A stretch of DNA of 57,609 nt from Bacilli bacterium (lineage in GTDB: Bacteria; Bacillota_I; Bacilli_A; RFN20; CAG-826): positions 1 to 57,609 of the forward strand of contig JAILIP010000016.1 in NCBI GenBank assembly GCA_024695235.1. The letters run 5' to 3'. This document shows positions 34,282-42,144 of this stretch, in pieces. The number at the start of each line of letters is the position of its first letter. Position 1 is the stretch's first letter. The translations under genes were made by a program, and so were the position numbers. The notes beneath the pieces are model-generated. The model did not search any database. It saw only the letters and a list, made by a program, of their open reading frames with translations, and was not told where the DNA came from.

Positions 34282-35925
34282 TTATTTATCGTCATCATCG
34301 TAATATTGATCGTATTCATCGTAGTCGATGTCTTCATCATCAATATTATTGATGTCCTCATCCATATATTCGTTTTCAAAGTCTTCAAGTTCTTCTTGAG
34401 TGTAAATGTCCATCTTAGGAGTGACTTTCTTCTCTTCAACTGGCTTTTCTTCCTCTTTGTGAGGTTGTTCTTCGTCAGTGATATTATGTGGACGTTTGGA
34501 AGTCTTTTGAGTTGCTTTGAATGATTCTTTCTTCTTATCGCTAGAAAGGAGAGCTTCTAAGCTTTCAAGAGTTGTAGTTGTCTTAACAGTCTTAGTTTCT
34601 TCAACTGGTTTAACTTCTTCTTCAACCTTCTTTTCAGCGACTTTAGCTTCTTCTTTAGCAGGTTTGACATCTTTGATGTCTTCATCAAGGATTTGTTGAG
34701 GTTTGCTCTTTTCAACACCTGCAGAAAGAGTGACTTCTGGTTTAACTTCTTCTTTTGCTGAAGCTTTAACTTGAGCGAGATATCTTTCGTATGTTTCTTT
34801 CTTCACACGTTCTTTGTCTTCTTCTCTAATTTCTTCAACAGATTTGAATTCAACACCTTCAAAGTTAGCCATTTCACGTTCTTCGTGAACATCTATGGAC
34901 CAACCTGTTAAACGGCAGGCAACGCGAACGTTGGCGCCTTTTTTACCAATTGCAAGAGATAATTGATCATCTTGAACGATAACGATTGCTTTCTTTTTGC
35001 CATCTTCAGCAACTGGATCCATATGGATATAGGTCACAGTAGCTGGGCGAATAGCGTCAATGATATATAACGCTTCATTAGGAGTATATTGAATGATATC
35101 GATCTTTTCTTTATCGCGAGAATTACCTAATTGTTCGACGATTCTTTTAATAGCTGTACCATTGACACCGATACATGCTCCAACGCAGTCAACGTTTGGA
35201 TCATTGCTGTAAACAGCAAGTTTACTTCTAACACCTGCTTCACGAGCAAGGGCTTTAATGATAACTGTGCCGTCATAGATTTCATGAACTTCTTCTTCAA
35301 AAAGTCTACGTAAGAATCCAGCATCACTACGAGTAACTTTGATCATTGAACCTTTTTCATTATTTGAGACATTTGCAACAAACATTCTGATTGATTCACC
35401 TGGTTCAAAAGTTTCATCACCAATTAAATCTCTACGAGAAAGATAAACGGATGTTCTTCCGACATTAACATAGACACCGCGGTCATCACATCTATCAACG
35501 ACACCAGTGATCATTTCGTTAATCTTATCTTTGTTTGCTTCGTATAAAGATTGTTTTTCTGCTTCAGCGAGTTTTTGACGGAGAATGGATTTGACAACCA
35601 TAGCAGTAATTCTCTTTAGAGAATTCACATCAACTTCAATGTCAATTTTATCTCCAACTTTAGCAGTCTTTTTGTACTTTTTGGCATCAGCAAGAGAGAT
35701 ATCAAGGTAGTCTAAATCAACTTCATCAACAACTGTTTTGGTGATGAACATCTTGATTTCACTTTCGGTGATTTCCACAGTTACTTCTGCGTCATCTTCG
35801 GCTTCGATTTCACGAATGTAAGCTTTTCTAATTGCAACTTTTAAGGCATCAATGATCGATTGTTTTGATATACCTTTTTCAGCTTCAATTTGATCCAAAG
35901 CTTCTAAAAATGCTTTTCCATCCAT
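34282..35925 (-). CDS. nusA: Transcription termination/antitermination factor NusA with acidic tail
   Basis: NusA binds RNA polymerase and nascent RNA and modulates pausing. The 547 residues comprise the N-terminal polymerase-binding domain (to about 125), the S1 domain (TGVVDRCDDRGVYVNVG), and KH1/KH2 (GACIGVNGTAIKRIVEQLG; SLAIGKKGANVRVACRLTG). About 190 further residues are low complexity: Lys/Glu/Val/Pro-rich, ending in a strongly acidic Asp/Tyr tail. B. subtilis NusA stops near 370, so this tail is extra. It is co-transcribed with rimP. Confidence 0.96.
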   Translation of the reverse strand: MDGKAFLEALDQIEAEKGISKQSIIDALKVAIRKAYIREIEAEDDAEVTVEITESEIKMFITKTVVDEVDLDYLDISLADAKKYKKTAKVGDKIDIEVDVNSLKRITAMVVKSILRQKLAEAEKQSLYEANKDKINEMITGVVDRCDDRGVYVNVGRTSVYLSRRDLIGDETFEPGESIRMFVANVSNNEKGSMIKVTRSDAGFLRRLFEEEVHEIYDGTVIIKALAREAGVRSKLAVYSNDPNVDCVGACIGVNGTAIKRIVEQLGNSRDKEKIDIIQYTPNEALYIIDAIRPATVTYIHMDPVAEDGKKKAIVIVQDDQLSLAIGKKGANVRVACRLTGWSIDVHEEREMANFEGVEFKSVEEIREEDKERVKKETYERYLAQVKASAKEEVKPEVTLSAGVEKSKPQQILDEDIKDVKPAKEEAKVAEKKVEEEVKPVEETKTVKTTTTLESLEALLSSDKKKESFKATQKTSKRPHNITDEEQPHKEEEKPVEEKKVTPKMDIYTQEELEDFENEYMDEDINNIDDEDIDYDEYDQYYDDDDK

Positions 35926-35942
35926 TTAAATATTCCTCCTAA

Positions 35943-36404
35943 TTAGAATTTGATGGCTAATCTAGCTTTATCAATATCTTTACGATTGATAATCGCGTTT
36001 GTAACGCGAGTTTTAACTTTGTATGAGAGGGTGACACTGTCTTTTGTTACTTCAATGAGGTCACCTTCTAAATAGTTCTCTCCTTTGTATGGATTAGAAA
36101 GATGGATGTTAACGTATTTACCTACATATTTTTCAAGGTTATTAACATCGATTTTCTTTTCCGCTCCATATGAGGAAACATCTAAGACATATGCTCCAGG
36201 TATTAAATCTGCCTTATCTAGCATAGGTGAAATTAGATCATTCACTGCGATGATATCATCAAGTGAGATAACTTCATCCTTATCAATTAAGACTCTTAGA
36301 TATGATGTACCACTTTCTCTAACAAAAGAGACTGATACATTTATGTATCCAAGTTCATTAATTGGCTTTTCAATTAGTTCTAATACTTGTTTTTCAATGC
36401 CCAT
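35943..36404 (-). CDS. rimP: Ribosome maturation factor RimP
   Basis: RimP helps 30S assembly. At 153 residues it starts MGIEKQVLELIEKPINELGY; the conserved LRVLIDKDEVISLDDI and AYVLDVSSYG blocks are present (the usual YxLEVSSPG motif is YVLDVSSYG). It heads rimP-nusA-rnpM-infB-rbfA. An AAGGAG site precedes ATG 36404. Confidence 0.93.
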   Translation of the reverse strand: MGIEKQVLELIEKPINELGYINVSVSFVRESGTSYLRVLIDKDEVISLDDIIAVNDLISPMLDKADLIPGAYVLDVSSYGAEKKIDVNNLEKYVGKYVNIHLSNPYKGENYLEGDLIEVTKDSVTLSYKVKTRVTNAIINRKDIDKARLAIKF

Positions 36405-36478
36405 AAATGCTCCTTAGAAAGACAAAGAGTGGCGCCTGGCCACTCTTTTTCAGAGAGTTCCTAAGTTTTACCTTAGGT
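36405..36478 (-). promoter_or_regulatory. Structured leader of the rimP-nusA operon with terminator-like hairpin
   Basis: On the minus strand the RNA begins with CCTAAG-GTAAAA-CTTAGG (36477-36460) and continues to AAAGAGTGG/CCACTCTTT with a 7-nt loop (36448-36424), then TTTGTCTTT and the rimP ribosome site. A terminator-like stem before nusA suggests attenuation, possibly by NusA itself. On the plus strand the same stem has a better T run but no gene lies upstream. Confidence 0.55.
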
Positions 36479-36484
36479 AATGTA

Positions 36485-36512
36485 AATATAACATTTTGAA
36501 TGATAAATGCAA
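36485..36512 (-). promoter_or_regulatory. rimP-nusA operon promoter
   Basis: On the minus strand TTGCAT, 16 bp, TATATT with upstream TG (TGTTATATT, extended -10). The predicted start is near 36478. Confidence 0.75.
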
Positions 36513-36552
36513 AGAAAATTTTTATCTCTATCATAAAAATAGAGATTTATTC

Positions 36553-36581
36553 TTGCAAAAATGCCATACGATATATATAAT
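36553..36581 (+). promoter_or_regulatory. Promoter of the 146-residue membrane protein gene
   Basis: TTGCAA (36553-36558), 17 bp, and a perfect TATAAT (36576-36581). An AAAGGAG ribosome site follows at about 36597. Confidence 0.8.
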
Positions 36582-36610
36582 TTATCGTGCTTTATAAAAG
36601 GAGCTAAACC

Positions 36611-37051
36611 ATGAAGAAAATCTTATCACCAATTATTAACCTAATCTCCCTTATCTTAGTGGGAGTTGCATTTGGCCTTGGCGGATTAAGCGCCGCTCAT
36701 ATTGCTTCTGCAAGTCATACTTCTACAGAAGGCAACTTGGGTACTTACTATCAATTAGTGTGGTCAGTTGAACATAAATCAGTCCTCGCAATTGTCGGAT
36801 TCTTCCTTCTTTGCGTCGGAGCATTCCTTCTCTTAGTCGTGTTCCTTCCAAAGATTAGAAAATTCGTTGCCCCTCTTGCTGGTGGCATGCTAATCGCAGC
36901 TGGAGTTATCGCTCTTCTTATGCCTGCTCGCATTCAACCAAATCTTACAGTTGAAAATCAACCAGGCTTAATCGCAATGGCAGTATTACTCTTCGTTGCT
37001 GGAGGATTCTCACTCATCGTATGTGCTCTTGAATTCCTCTCCAAGGAATAA
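36611..37051 (+). CDS. Four-helix membrane protein, unknown function
   Basis: A 146-residue protein with four hydrophobic segments (about 8-32, 58-80, 86-106 and 120-142) and short charged loops; no domain is recognised. It has a strong promoter, its own ribosome site and its own terminator, so it is monocistronic. The convergent gene at 37193 also encodes a four-helix protein of similar size, but I see no clear sequence relation beyond hydrophobicity. Confidence 0.75.
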   Translation: MKKILSPIINLISLILVGVAFGLGGLSAAHIASASHTSTEGNLGTYYQLVWSVEHKSVLAIVGFFLLCVGAFLLLVVFLPKIRKFVAPLAGGMLIAAGVIALLMPARIQPNLTVENQPGLIAMAVLLFVAGGFSLIVCALEFLSKE

Positions 37052-37069
37052 GAGTTAACTAAAAGAAAT

Positions 37070-37094
37070 ACCCAATCAAATGATTGGGTTTTTT
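37070..37094 (+). terminator. Terminator of the 146-residue membrane protein gene
   Basis: ACCCAATCA, loop AA, TGATTGGGT, then TTTTTT: a perfect nine-pair stem. Confidence 0.9.
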
Positions 37095-37150
37095 CATGCC
37101 TGCATGAGCGTTATTCTATTCTTAATATAAATATTCTTATTGGATATAGA

Positions 37151-37174
37151 AAAGGCCGTCATTTGACAGCCTTT
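37151..37174 (-). terminator. Terminator of the 171-residue membrane protein gene
   Basis: On the minus strand AAAGGC-TGTCA pairs with TGACGGCCTTT (one mismatch), followed by TTC and a short T-rich run. Confidence 0.65.
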
Positions 37175-37192
37175 ACTATTTTATAGTAAGAA

Positions 37193-37708
37193 TTACTTTT
37201 CTTCTTTTTTCTTCTTCTCAACGAGTTCTGGGCAGAAGAAATCACAACGGAGATTTGGAAGCATCATGAATGCTGCGCCACCAACGAAGATGAGTCCGAG
37301 GACCATATTGATGATCCAGAAGGCACGGTTTTCAGTTCTCTTATCAATGATGACTAGAACGCCAAGAACGATTAAGACGAGCATGAAGACAGCTTGAGCA
37401 ACTAAGACATAGCCAAGGGTTCTATTTGGAACGCCTTTTTCTTTTGGCATGATGTATGGAAGTGCTAATGCAATAACAGCGATTCCAAGGATAACAGCAA
37501 CGATCGCGGAGATGAAGAAGATCATTCCGAGGATTTCCTTATCTGGGAATGCGTTAGTAATTACTGATTTATCAACTTGTTCAAAGTGACATGTTGTTTG
37601 ATAGGACACGAAGAATAAGATTGTGACAAGTGCTCCGAATAAAGCAATTGCAGCAAAAATTAAACTTGTGAGACGGAAGTTATTCAATTTTTTAAGTAAT
37701 TGTTTCAT
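37193..37708 (-). CDS. Four-helix membrane protein with Cys-containing loops, unknown function
   Basis: A 171-residue protein: segment 1 (about 15-38), an outside loop with TTCHFEQVDKS, segment 2 (about 60-88), segment 3 (about 100-122), segment 4 (about 130-150), then a tail with CDFFCPE and KKKKEEK. Cys residues in the loop and tail could bind metal or form disulfides, which is speculation. No family is recognised. Start ATG 37708; monocistronic. Confidence 0.72.
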   Translation of the reverse strand: MKQLLKKLNNFRLTSLIFAAIALFGALVTILFFVSYQTTCHFEQVDKSVITNAFPDKEILGMIFFISAIVAVILGIAVIALALPYIMPKEKGVPNRTLGYVLVAQAVFMLVLIVLGVLVIIDKRTENRAFWIINMVLGLIFVGGAAFMMLPNLRCDFFCPELVEKKKKEEK

Positions 37709-37786
37709 TGTTTTACCTCAATGTATTAATACATTTTAATTATAAGTTATAAAGAGAAAATGACAATATAAAATATTTCATTTCAC

Positions 37787-38206
37787 TTAGAATTTGAATA
37801 GATTAAGTCCGGTAGTTTCGTCATTATGACGACCTATTTTTCCATTATCGATACTAATCTTGCATTCAAATGTCGCAGAAATATAGCATTCGTTTAAGTG
37901 TCCGCCTTTGACATTATTCTTATCATCAGCACAGGCAATATGGACATGAATGTATGGCTTATCATCTTTAGTTGTGATGTTACCTAAAAATGAGACGATT
38001 TCAAACTCACCTTCATAGGTAGTTTTGAAATATTGTTTCTTTGAAACAGAATACAAACCAACAGTGAATTTATCACATGCTCCGATAGCCTCGATTGTGC
38101 CTAAAGAAATGTGTTCTTTTTCTACTACTTCAAGGATCTTAGAGAGGACTTCTTCCCCCCTATCCACTCTTAGATAGATGACATCACCAAAACGCTTGTA
38201 TTCCAT
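37787..38206 (-). CDS. PPC/PCC (DUF296) domain protein
   Basis: A 139-residue protein of the plant-and-prokaryote-conserved (DUF296) family. I choose ATG 38206 (MEYKRFGDVIYLRVDRGEE) because GAGGTTGAC precedes it and the upstream gene stops 1 bp earlier; a longer in-frame version would overlap that gene. TIEAIGACDKFTVGLY and the metal-type motif IHVHIACAD are conserved. PPC proteins are trimers of uncertain function, often called DNA-binding. It is last in an operon with DUF1846 and an ECF S-component. Confidence 0.87.
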   Translation of the reverse strand: MEYKRFGDVIYLRVDRGEEVLSKILEVVEKEHISLGTIEAIGACDKFTVGLYSVSKKQYFKTTYEGEFEIVSFLGNITTKDDKPYIHVHIACADDKNNVKGGHLNECYISATFECKISIDNGKIGRHNDETTGLNLFKF

Positions 38207-38207
38207 T

Positions 38208-38795
38208 TTAGTCAACCTCACGATAATACTTACGATCAATGACTTGATAGATGTAATAGATTGTCGGAGATAGCAAAGAATTCACTCCAAATTCGATCAA
38301 GAAATTAAAACCAATGACTCCTAAAAATAAGAATGTAACTATATTCATATTACTTGCTTCAGCATAACCGATAAAAGTAGGATTATTTCTAAAGAAAAGA
38401 ATAAATCCAAGAGCAAATAATCCTGTATTAATAATAGGAACAAGAATAGATGCTAAAATAACAGCAAATTTCTTATGAAATTTAAATATCTTTGGAATGA
38501 AGCCTGCTACTAATCCAGCAATACCAGTTTTTAATAAGCATAGAAATACAGTTGCTAAAGGAGAGTATCCTAAAAATAATTGAGTAGATGGAGCGGTTAA
38601 AACAATTGCTCCCATCACTAAGCCAAGGAACGCTCCTGCTAAAGGACCATACAAAACTGCTCCTAAAACAATTGGGATAAGAGCAAGAGTAATGCTCACA
38701 GGTCCAATAGCAACATAGTTGGATAATATTTGAAGAATGACGACAATAGCGGTAAGCGCTCCGACGCCAGTGATTGTTTTTACTTTTTCATTCAT
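38208..38795 (-). CDS. ECF transporter S-component (vitamin or cofactor uptake)
   Basis: A 195-residue six-helix substrate-binding membrane subunit. The first helices (GALTAIVVILQILSNYVAIG) and SITLALIPIVLGAVLYGPLAG match the generic ECF_trnsprt family. The energy-coupling module EcfAA'T is not in the window, so it presumably shares one encoded elsewhere. Substrate is not readable; folate, riboflavin or a precursor are all possible. It starts 2 bp after the DUF1846 stop. Confidence 0.85.
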   Translation of the reverse strand: MNEKVKTITGVGALTAIVVILQILSNYVAIGPVSITLALIPIVLGAVLYGPLAGAFLGLVMGAIVLTAPSTQLFLGYSPLATVFLCLLKTGIAGLVAGFIPKIFKFHKKFAVILASILVPIINTGLFALGFILFFRNNPTFIGYAEASNMNIVTFLFLGVIGFNFLIEFGVNSLLSPTIYYIYQVIDRKYYREVD

Positions 38796-38797
38796 AA

Positions 38798-40279
38798 CTA
38801 CTTATTATATAACTTCTTTTGATAATTAATTGGTTCTTGTGTAACGTCAATTCCTAGTCTTTTTAGTGTAACTAAATCTACTTGAGATAATGTTGTTGAG
38901 GCGTGCATTTGGCTACCTTTTAATTTAGGTAGTTGCTTAAGAGCAAGTTCAGCAAGAGGATTACTCAAGGCTTGGATTGATAAGGCAAGAAGAATTTCTT
39001 CTGCTCTAAGACGAGTAGCCTTCTTATGAAGGTAATTCTCTTTTAAATCCTTCATTGGGTTAATTACATAAGGTGAGAGTAAATATAAGCTCTTATCAAT
39101 TTTTGCTAGCATCTTTAAGGCATTTAATAATGCAGCAGCAGATGCCCCTAATAAAGACGATCTATGACCAGTTATCATCTTTCCATTAGGAAGCTCGATG
39201 GCGACACTTGGTTCACCTTCTTTTTCTTGGGTGTCTAAAGCCGCTTTAACGCACTTTCTTTGATCAGGTGATATATTTGCCTTATTGAGCAACATTTCCA
39301 TCTTCTCAAGGGATTCGTTTTCTAACTTGCCTTGGAAGATTTTTAAACGTGTCTCGTAATATCTACGAAGAATCTCATCTTTACTAGCCTTGATGACTTT
39401 TTCTTCATCATCTATAGCGAGTCCAACCATATTAACTCCCATATCTGTTGGAGAATTATATGGGGTTTCACCATAAATCCTTTCAAATATCGTTTTTAAT
39501 AGAGGAAATACTTCTACATCACGGTTATAATTAACCGTGGTCTTACCATATGCTTCTAAATGGAATGGGTCAATCATATTAACATCATTTAGATCAATTG
39601 TGGCGGCTTCATAGGCTAGATTAACTGGATGATTTAATGGTAGATTCCAAACAGGGAATGTTTCATATTTAGCATATCCAGCACGAATACCATTTTTGTT
39701 ATCTAAATATATTTGAGATAGACACGTTGCCATCTTTCCACTTCCAGGGCCAGGTGCTGTAACGACTACAAGAGGTCTAGTGGTTTTAACATATTCATTC
39801 TTACCAAGTCCTTCATCAGAGACGATAAGAGAAATGTTTTGAGGATAGCCATTGATCTTAAATGACTTATAGAAAGCAATATGATTGTTTTTTAAACGTC
39901 TTTCAAATTCTTTGACGTTTGGTAAATCTTGATAGAAAGAAATAACAACGCTTGAGACAAATAGACCGACATCTTTATAAGCATCGATAAGTCTAAAGAC
40001 TTCTTCTTGATATGTTAATCCCGAATCACCTCTAACTTTGTTAGAGTTAATGTCATTAGCGTTAACAACAATGATCATCTCAGCTTTATCTTTGATGCCT
40101 AAAAGCATTTGGAGTTTTAAATCTGGTTCAAATCCAGGAAGGACTCTTGAGGCATGATAGTCATCAAAAAGCTTACCACCAAATTCAAGATAGAGCTTAT
40201 CTCCGAACTTAGTAATTCTTTTGAGAATGTTTTCTCTTTGTATTGTTAGATATTTCTTTGAATCAAATGGCGTTTTCAC
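38798..40279 (-). CDS. DUF1846 domain-containing protein
   Basis: A 493-residue protein that matches the DUF1846 family in length and in blocks such as LPGFEPDLKLQMLLGIKDKA, TAPGPGSGKMATCLSQIYLD (about 173-192, resembling a P-loop) and MGVNMVGLAIDD. The biochemical role of the family is unknown. The start is GTG 40279. TATTAT lies 7 bp upstream with no ribosome site, so the mRNA is probably leaderless. It heads the operon with the ECF S-component and PPC protein. Confidence 0.88.
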   Translation of the reverse strand: MKTPFDSKKYLTIQRENILKRITKFGDKLYLEFGGKLFDDYHASRVLPGFEPDLKLQMLLGIKDKAEMIIVVNANDINSNKVRGDSGLTYQEEVFRLIDAYKDVGLFVSSVVISFYQDLPNVKEFERRLKNNHIAFYKSFKINGYPQNISLIVSDEGLGKNEYVKTTRPLVVVTAPGPGSGKMATCLSQIYLDNKNGIRAGYAKYETFPVWNLPLNHPVNLAYEAATIDLNDVNMIDPFHLEAYGKTTVNYNRDVEVFPLLKTIFERIYGETPYNSPTDMGVNMVGLAIDDEEKVIKASKDEILRRYYETRLKIFQGKLENESLEKMEMLLNKANISPDQRKCVKAALDTQEKEGEPSVAIELPNGKMITGHRSSLLGASAAALLNALKMLAKIDKSLYLLSPYVINPMKDLKENYLHKKATRLRAEEILLALSIQALSNPLAELALKQLPKLKGSQMHASTTLSQVDLVTLKRLGIDVTQEPINYQKKLYNK

Positions 40280-40386
40280 AGTGAATATAATATCTCAATT
40301 ATTATTAATAATAAACTCTAAATTAACTTTTTCTTTAACTTTCCAGCATTTGTGATAGATTATCTATAGAAAACGAGGATAATCCT

Positions 40387-40710
40387 ATGGCAAAGAAAGA
40401 ATGGAAACAATTCGGTAAAAATACCGGTAATGCATTTAAGAATTTTGGTAAAGCTATCGCTACTACTGCTAAGGTAGCAGTTGGCAAAGAAGAGAATACC
40501 AAAGATGAAAATGGTAAAAGCAAACTAAAATCAGCATGGTCAAATACTGGCAAAGGATTCGGAGATGCAGGTAAGTCTCTTGGAAGTGCCACTAAAGATA
40601 CATTTAAATCTGATGAAAAAGTAGAAGAAGAGAAAGCTAAAAAGGAAGCTAATACAAAAGGCGAGAAAAAAGAAGAAATCGTCGATGTCGAAAGCAAAGA
40701 CAAAGAATAA
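40387..40710 (+). CDS. Small charged repeat-containing protein, unknown function
   Basis: A 107-residue Lys-rich hydrophilic protein with no signal or membrane segment. The pattern K-N/S-T-G-x-x-F-x-x-x-G-K occurs twice: GKNTGNAFKNFGKAI near residue 10 and SNTGKGFGDAGKSLG near 52, suggesting an internal duplication. The last third is a Lys/Glu run. A GAGGAT site precedes ATG 40387 and a terminator follows. No family is recognised. Confidence 0.7.
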   Translation: MAKKEWKQFGKNTGNAFKNFGKAIATTAKVAVGKEENTKDENGKSKLKSAWSNTGKGFGDAGKSLGSATKDTFKSDEKVEEEKAKKEANTKGEKKEEIVDVESKDKE

Positions 40711-40730
40711 CTAAATATCTCGTTATAATT

Positions 40731-40756
40731 GATTCAACAAAGTTGAATCTTTTTTT
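40731..40756 (+). terminator. Terminator of the small charged protein gene
   Basis: GATTCAAC, loop AAA, GTTGAATC, then seven Ts. Confidence 0.9.
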
Positions 40757-40801
40757 ATAAGTTGCATTTATATAAATTAGGACAATAATTATTTCTCGAC
40801 T

Positions 40802-42100
40802 ATGATTGCTACTATCATTATTGCCTCACTAACTTTTCTTGGGATAAGTGTAACTATGATAGTATTCCCAAACTTTAAGATTAAAAATGTTCAAATAGAT
40901 ACCTACTGGATTATTGCCTTATTAGGAGCAGTTATCCTTTTAGCGTTCTCCCTTGCTCCTATTAAAGATGTCTTTCATGAGTTAACAGCATCTACAAGCG
41001 TTAATCCTATAAAGATACTAGTCTTATTCTTTTCAATGACTGTGATATCGATCTATCTAGATGAAGTTGGATTCTTTAGATACTTAGCAAAAGTCGCTAC
41101 TAGCAAAGCTAAAGGCAATCAATATGTTCTATTCTTTATCCTATATGGATTAACTGCAGTTCTTACTGTATTTACATCTAATGACATAGTCATCCTTACC
41201 TTAACTCCATTTATATGCTTCTTTTGCAAGAATACAAAGATTAATCCTCTTCCATATCTAATTGGAGAATTTGCCGCGGCCAATACGTGGTCGATGATGC
41301 TCATCATTGGAAATCCAACAAATATATATTTAGCAAGTTCACTAGATATCAATTTTATTGAATATCTAAAAGTGATGTGGCTACCAACATTAGTGACTGG
41401 ATTATTTGAGATGGGGCTTATATTCCTCATTTTCTTTAGAAAACTTAATCAAAAGATGGAATATGTGGAAGATGACTTTGTCATCAATAGCAAACTAGAC
41501 TTAATCATTGGATTAGTCGCGTTATTCCTTTGTTTGGTATTCCTTATCATTTCTGATTACATTCATTTAGAGATGTGGCTAATAGCAGCATCATTTGCGG
41601 TTCTTCTTATAGTGACAGTGATTATCATTAGACTCATAACCAAAAAGAACTGGAACTATGTCACATCATCATTAAAAAGACTTCCATATCAACTCATTCC
41701 ATTTGTTTTATCAATGTTTGTGATAGTCGTTGCATTAAATAAACAAGGCATATCACTTAAGATAGGCGAATTCTTAAATAAGATGAATCCTATATTCTCT
41801 TATGGAATAGCATCTTTTATTTCTTCAAATGTTATCAATAACATTCCTACAAGTGTTTTATTCTCAAATATCATTCTTTCAAGTGAGACTATACTTCCTA
41901 TGAAAGCAACATTTGCCGCGATAGCAGGCACGAATATCGGAGCGTTTTTCACTCCATTTGGTGCACTTGCCGGAATCATGTTCACATCTTTGATCAAAAA
42001 TCAAAACATCAAATTCACATTCTTAGATTTTGTTAAATATGGATCAATAATTGCTATCCCTACATTCGGGGTGTGTTTATTGATGTTATATATAATATAA
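40802..42100 (+). CDS. SLC13/ArsB-type ion transporter (CitMHS family)
   Basis: A 432-residue membrane protein with about 11 hydrophobic helices. FTSNDIVILTLTPFICFFCK and EFAAANTWSMMLIIGNPTNIYLA near residue 160 are the first family motif. NNIPTSVLFSN plus AGTNIGAFFTPFGALAG near 380 are the second, inverted-repeat motif. This is the ArsB/NhaD/DASS superfamily; arsenite, dicarboxylate or Na+/H+ transport cannot be told apart here. TTGCAT, 16 bp and AATAAT lie just before the start, and no ribosome site is visible. Confidence 0.85.
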   Translation: MIATIIIASLTFLGISVTMIVFPNFKIKNVQIDTYWIIALLGAVILLAFSLAPIKDVFHELTASTSVNPIKILVLFFSMTVISIYLDEVGFFRYLAKVATSKAKGNQYVLFFILYGLTAVLTVFTSNDIVILTLTPFICFFCKNTKINPLPYLIGEFAAANTWSMMLIIGNPTNIYLASSLDINFIEYLKVMWLPTLVTGLFEMGLIFLIFFRKLNQKMEYVEDDFVINSKLDLIIGLVALFLCLVFLIISDYIHLEMWLIAASFAVLLIVTVIIIRLITKKNWNYVTSSLKRLPYQLIPFVLSMFVIVVALNKQGISLKIGEFLNKMNPIFSYGIASFISSNVINNIPTSVLFSNIILSSETILPMKATFAAIAGTNIGAFFTPFGALAGIMFTSLIKNQNIKFTFLDFVKYGSIIAIPTFGVCLLMLYII

Positions 42101-42101
42101 A

Positions 42102-42129
42102 AAAGGTGTTACCTTTCGATAACACCTTT
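42102..42129. terminator. Shared terminator between convergent genes
   Basis: AAAGGTGTTA (42102-42111) and TAACACCTTT (42120-42129) form a perfect ten-pair stem between two genes that converge here. T-rich sequence lies beyond both arms. Confidence 0.8.
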
Positions 42130-42144
42130 ATAAATCAGTTGTTT

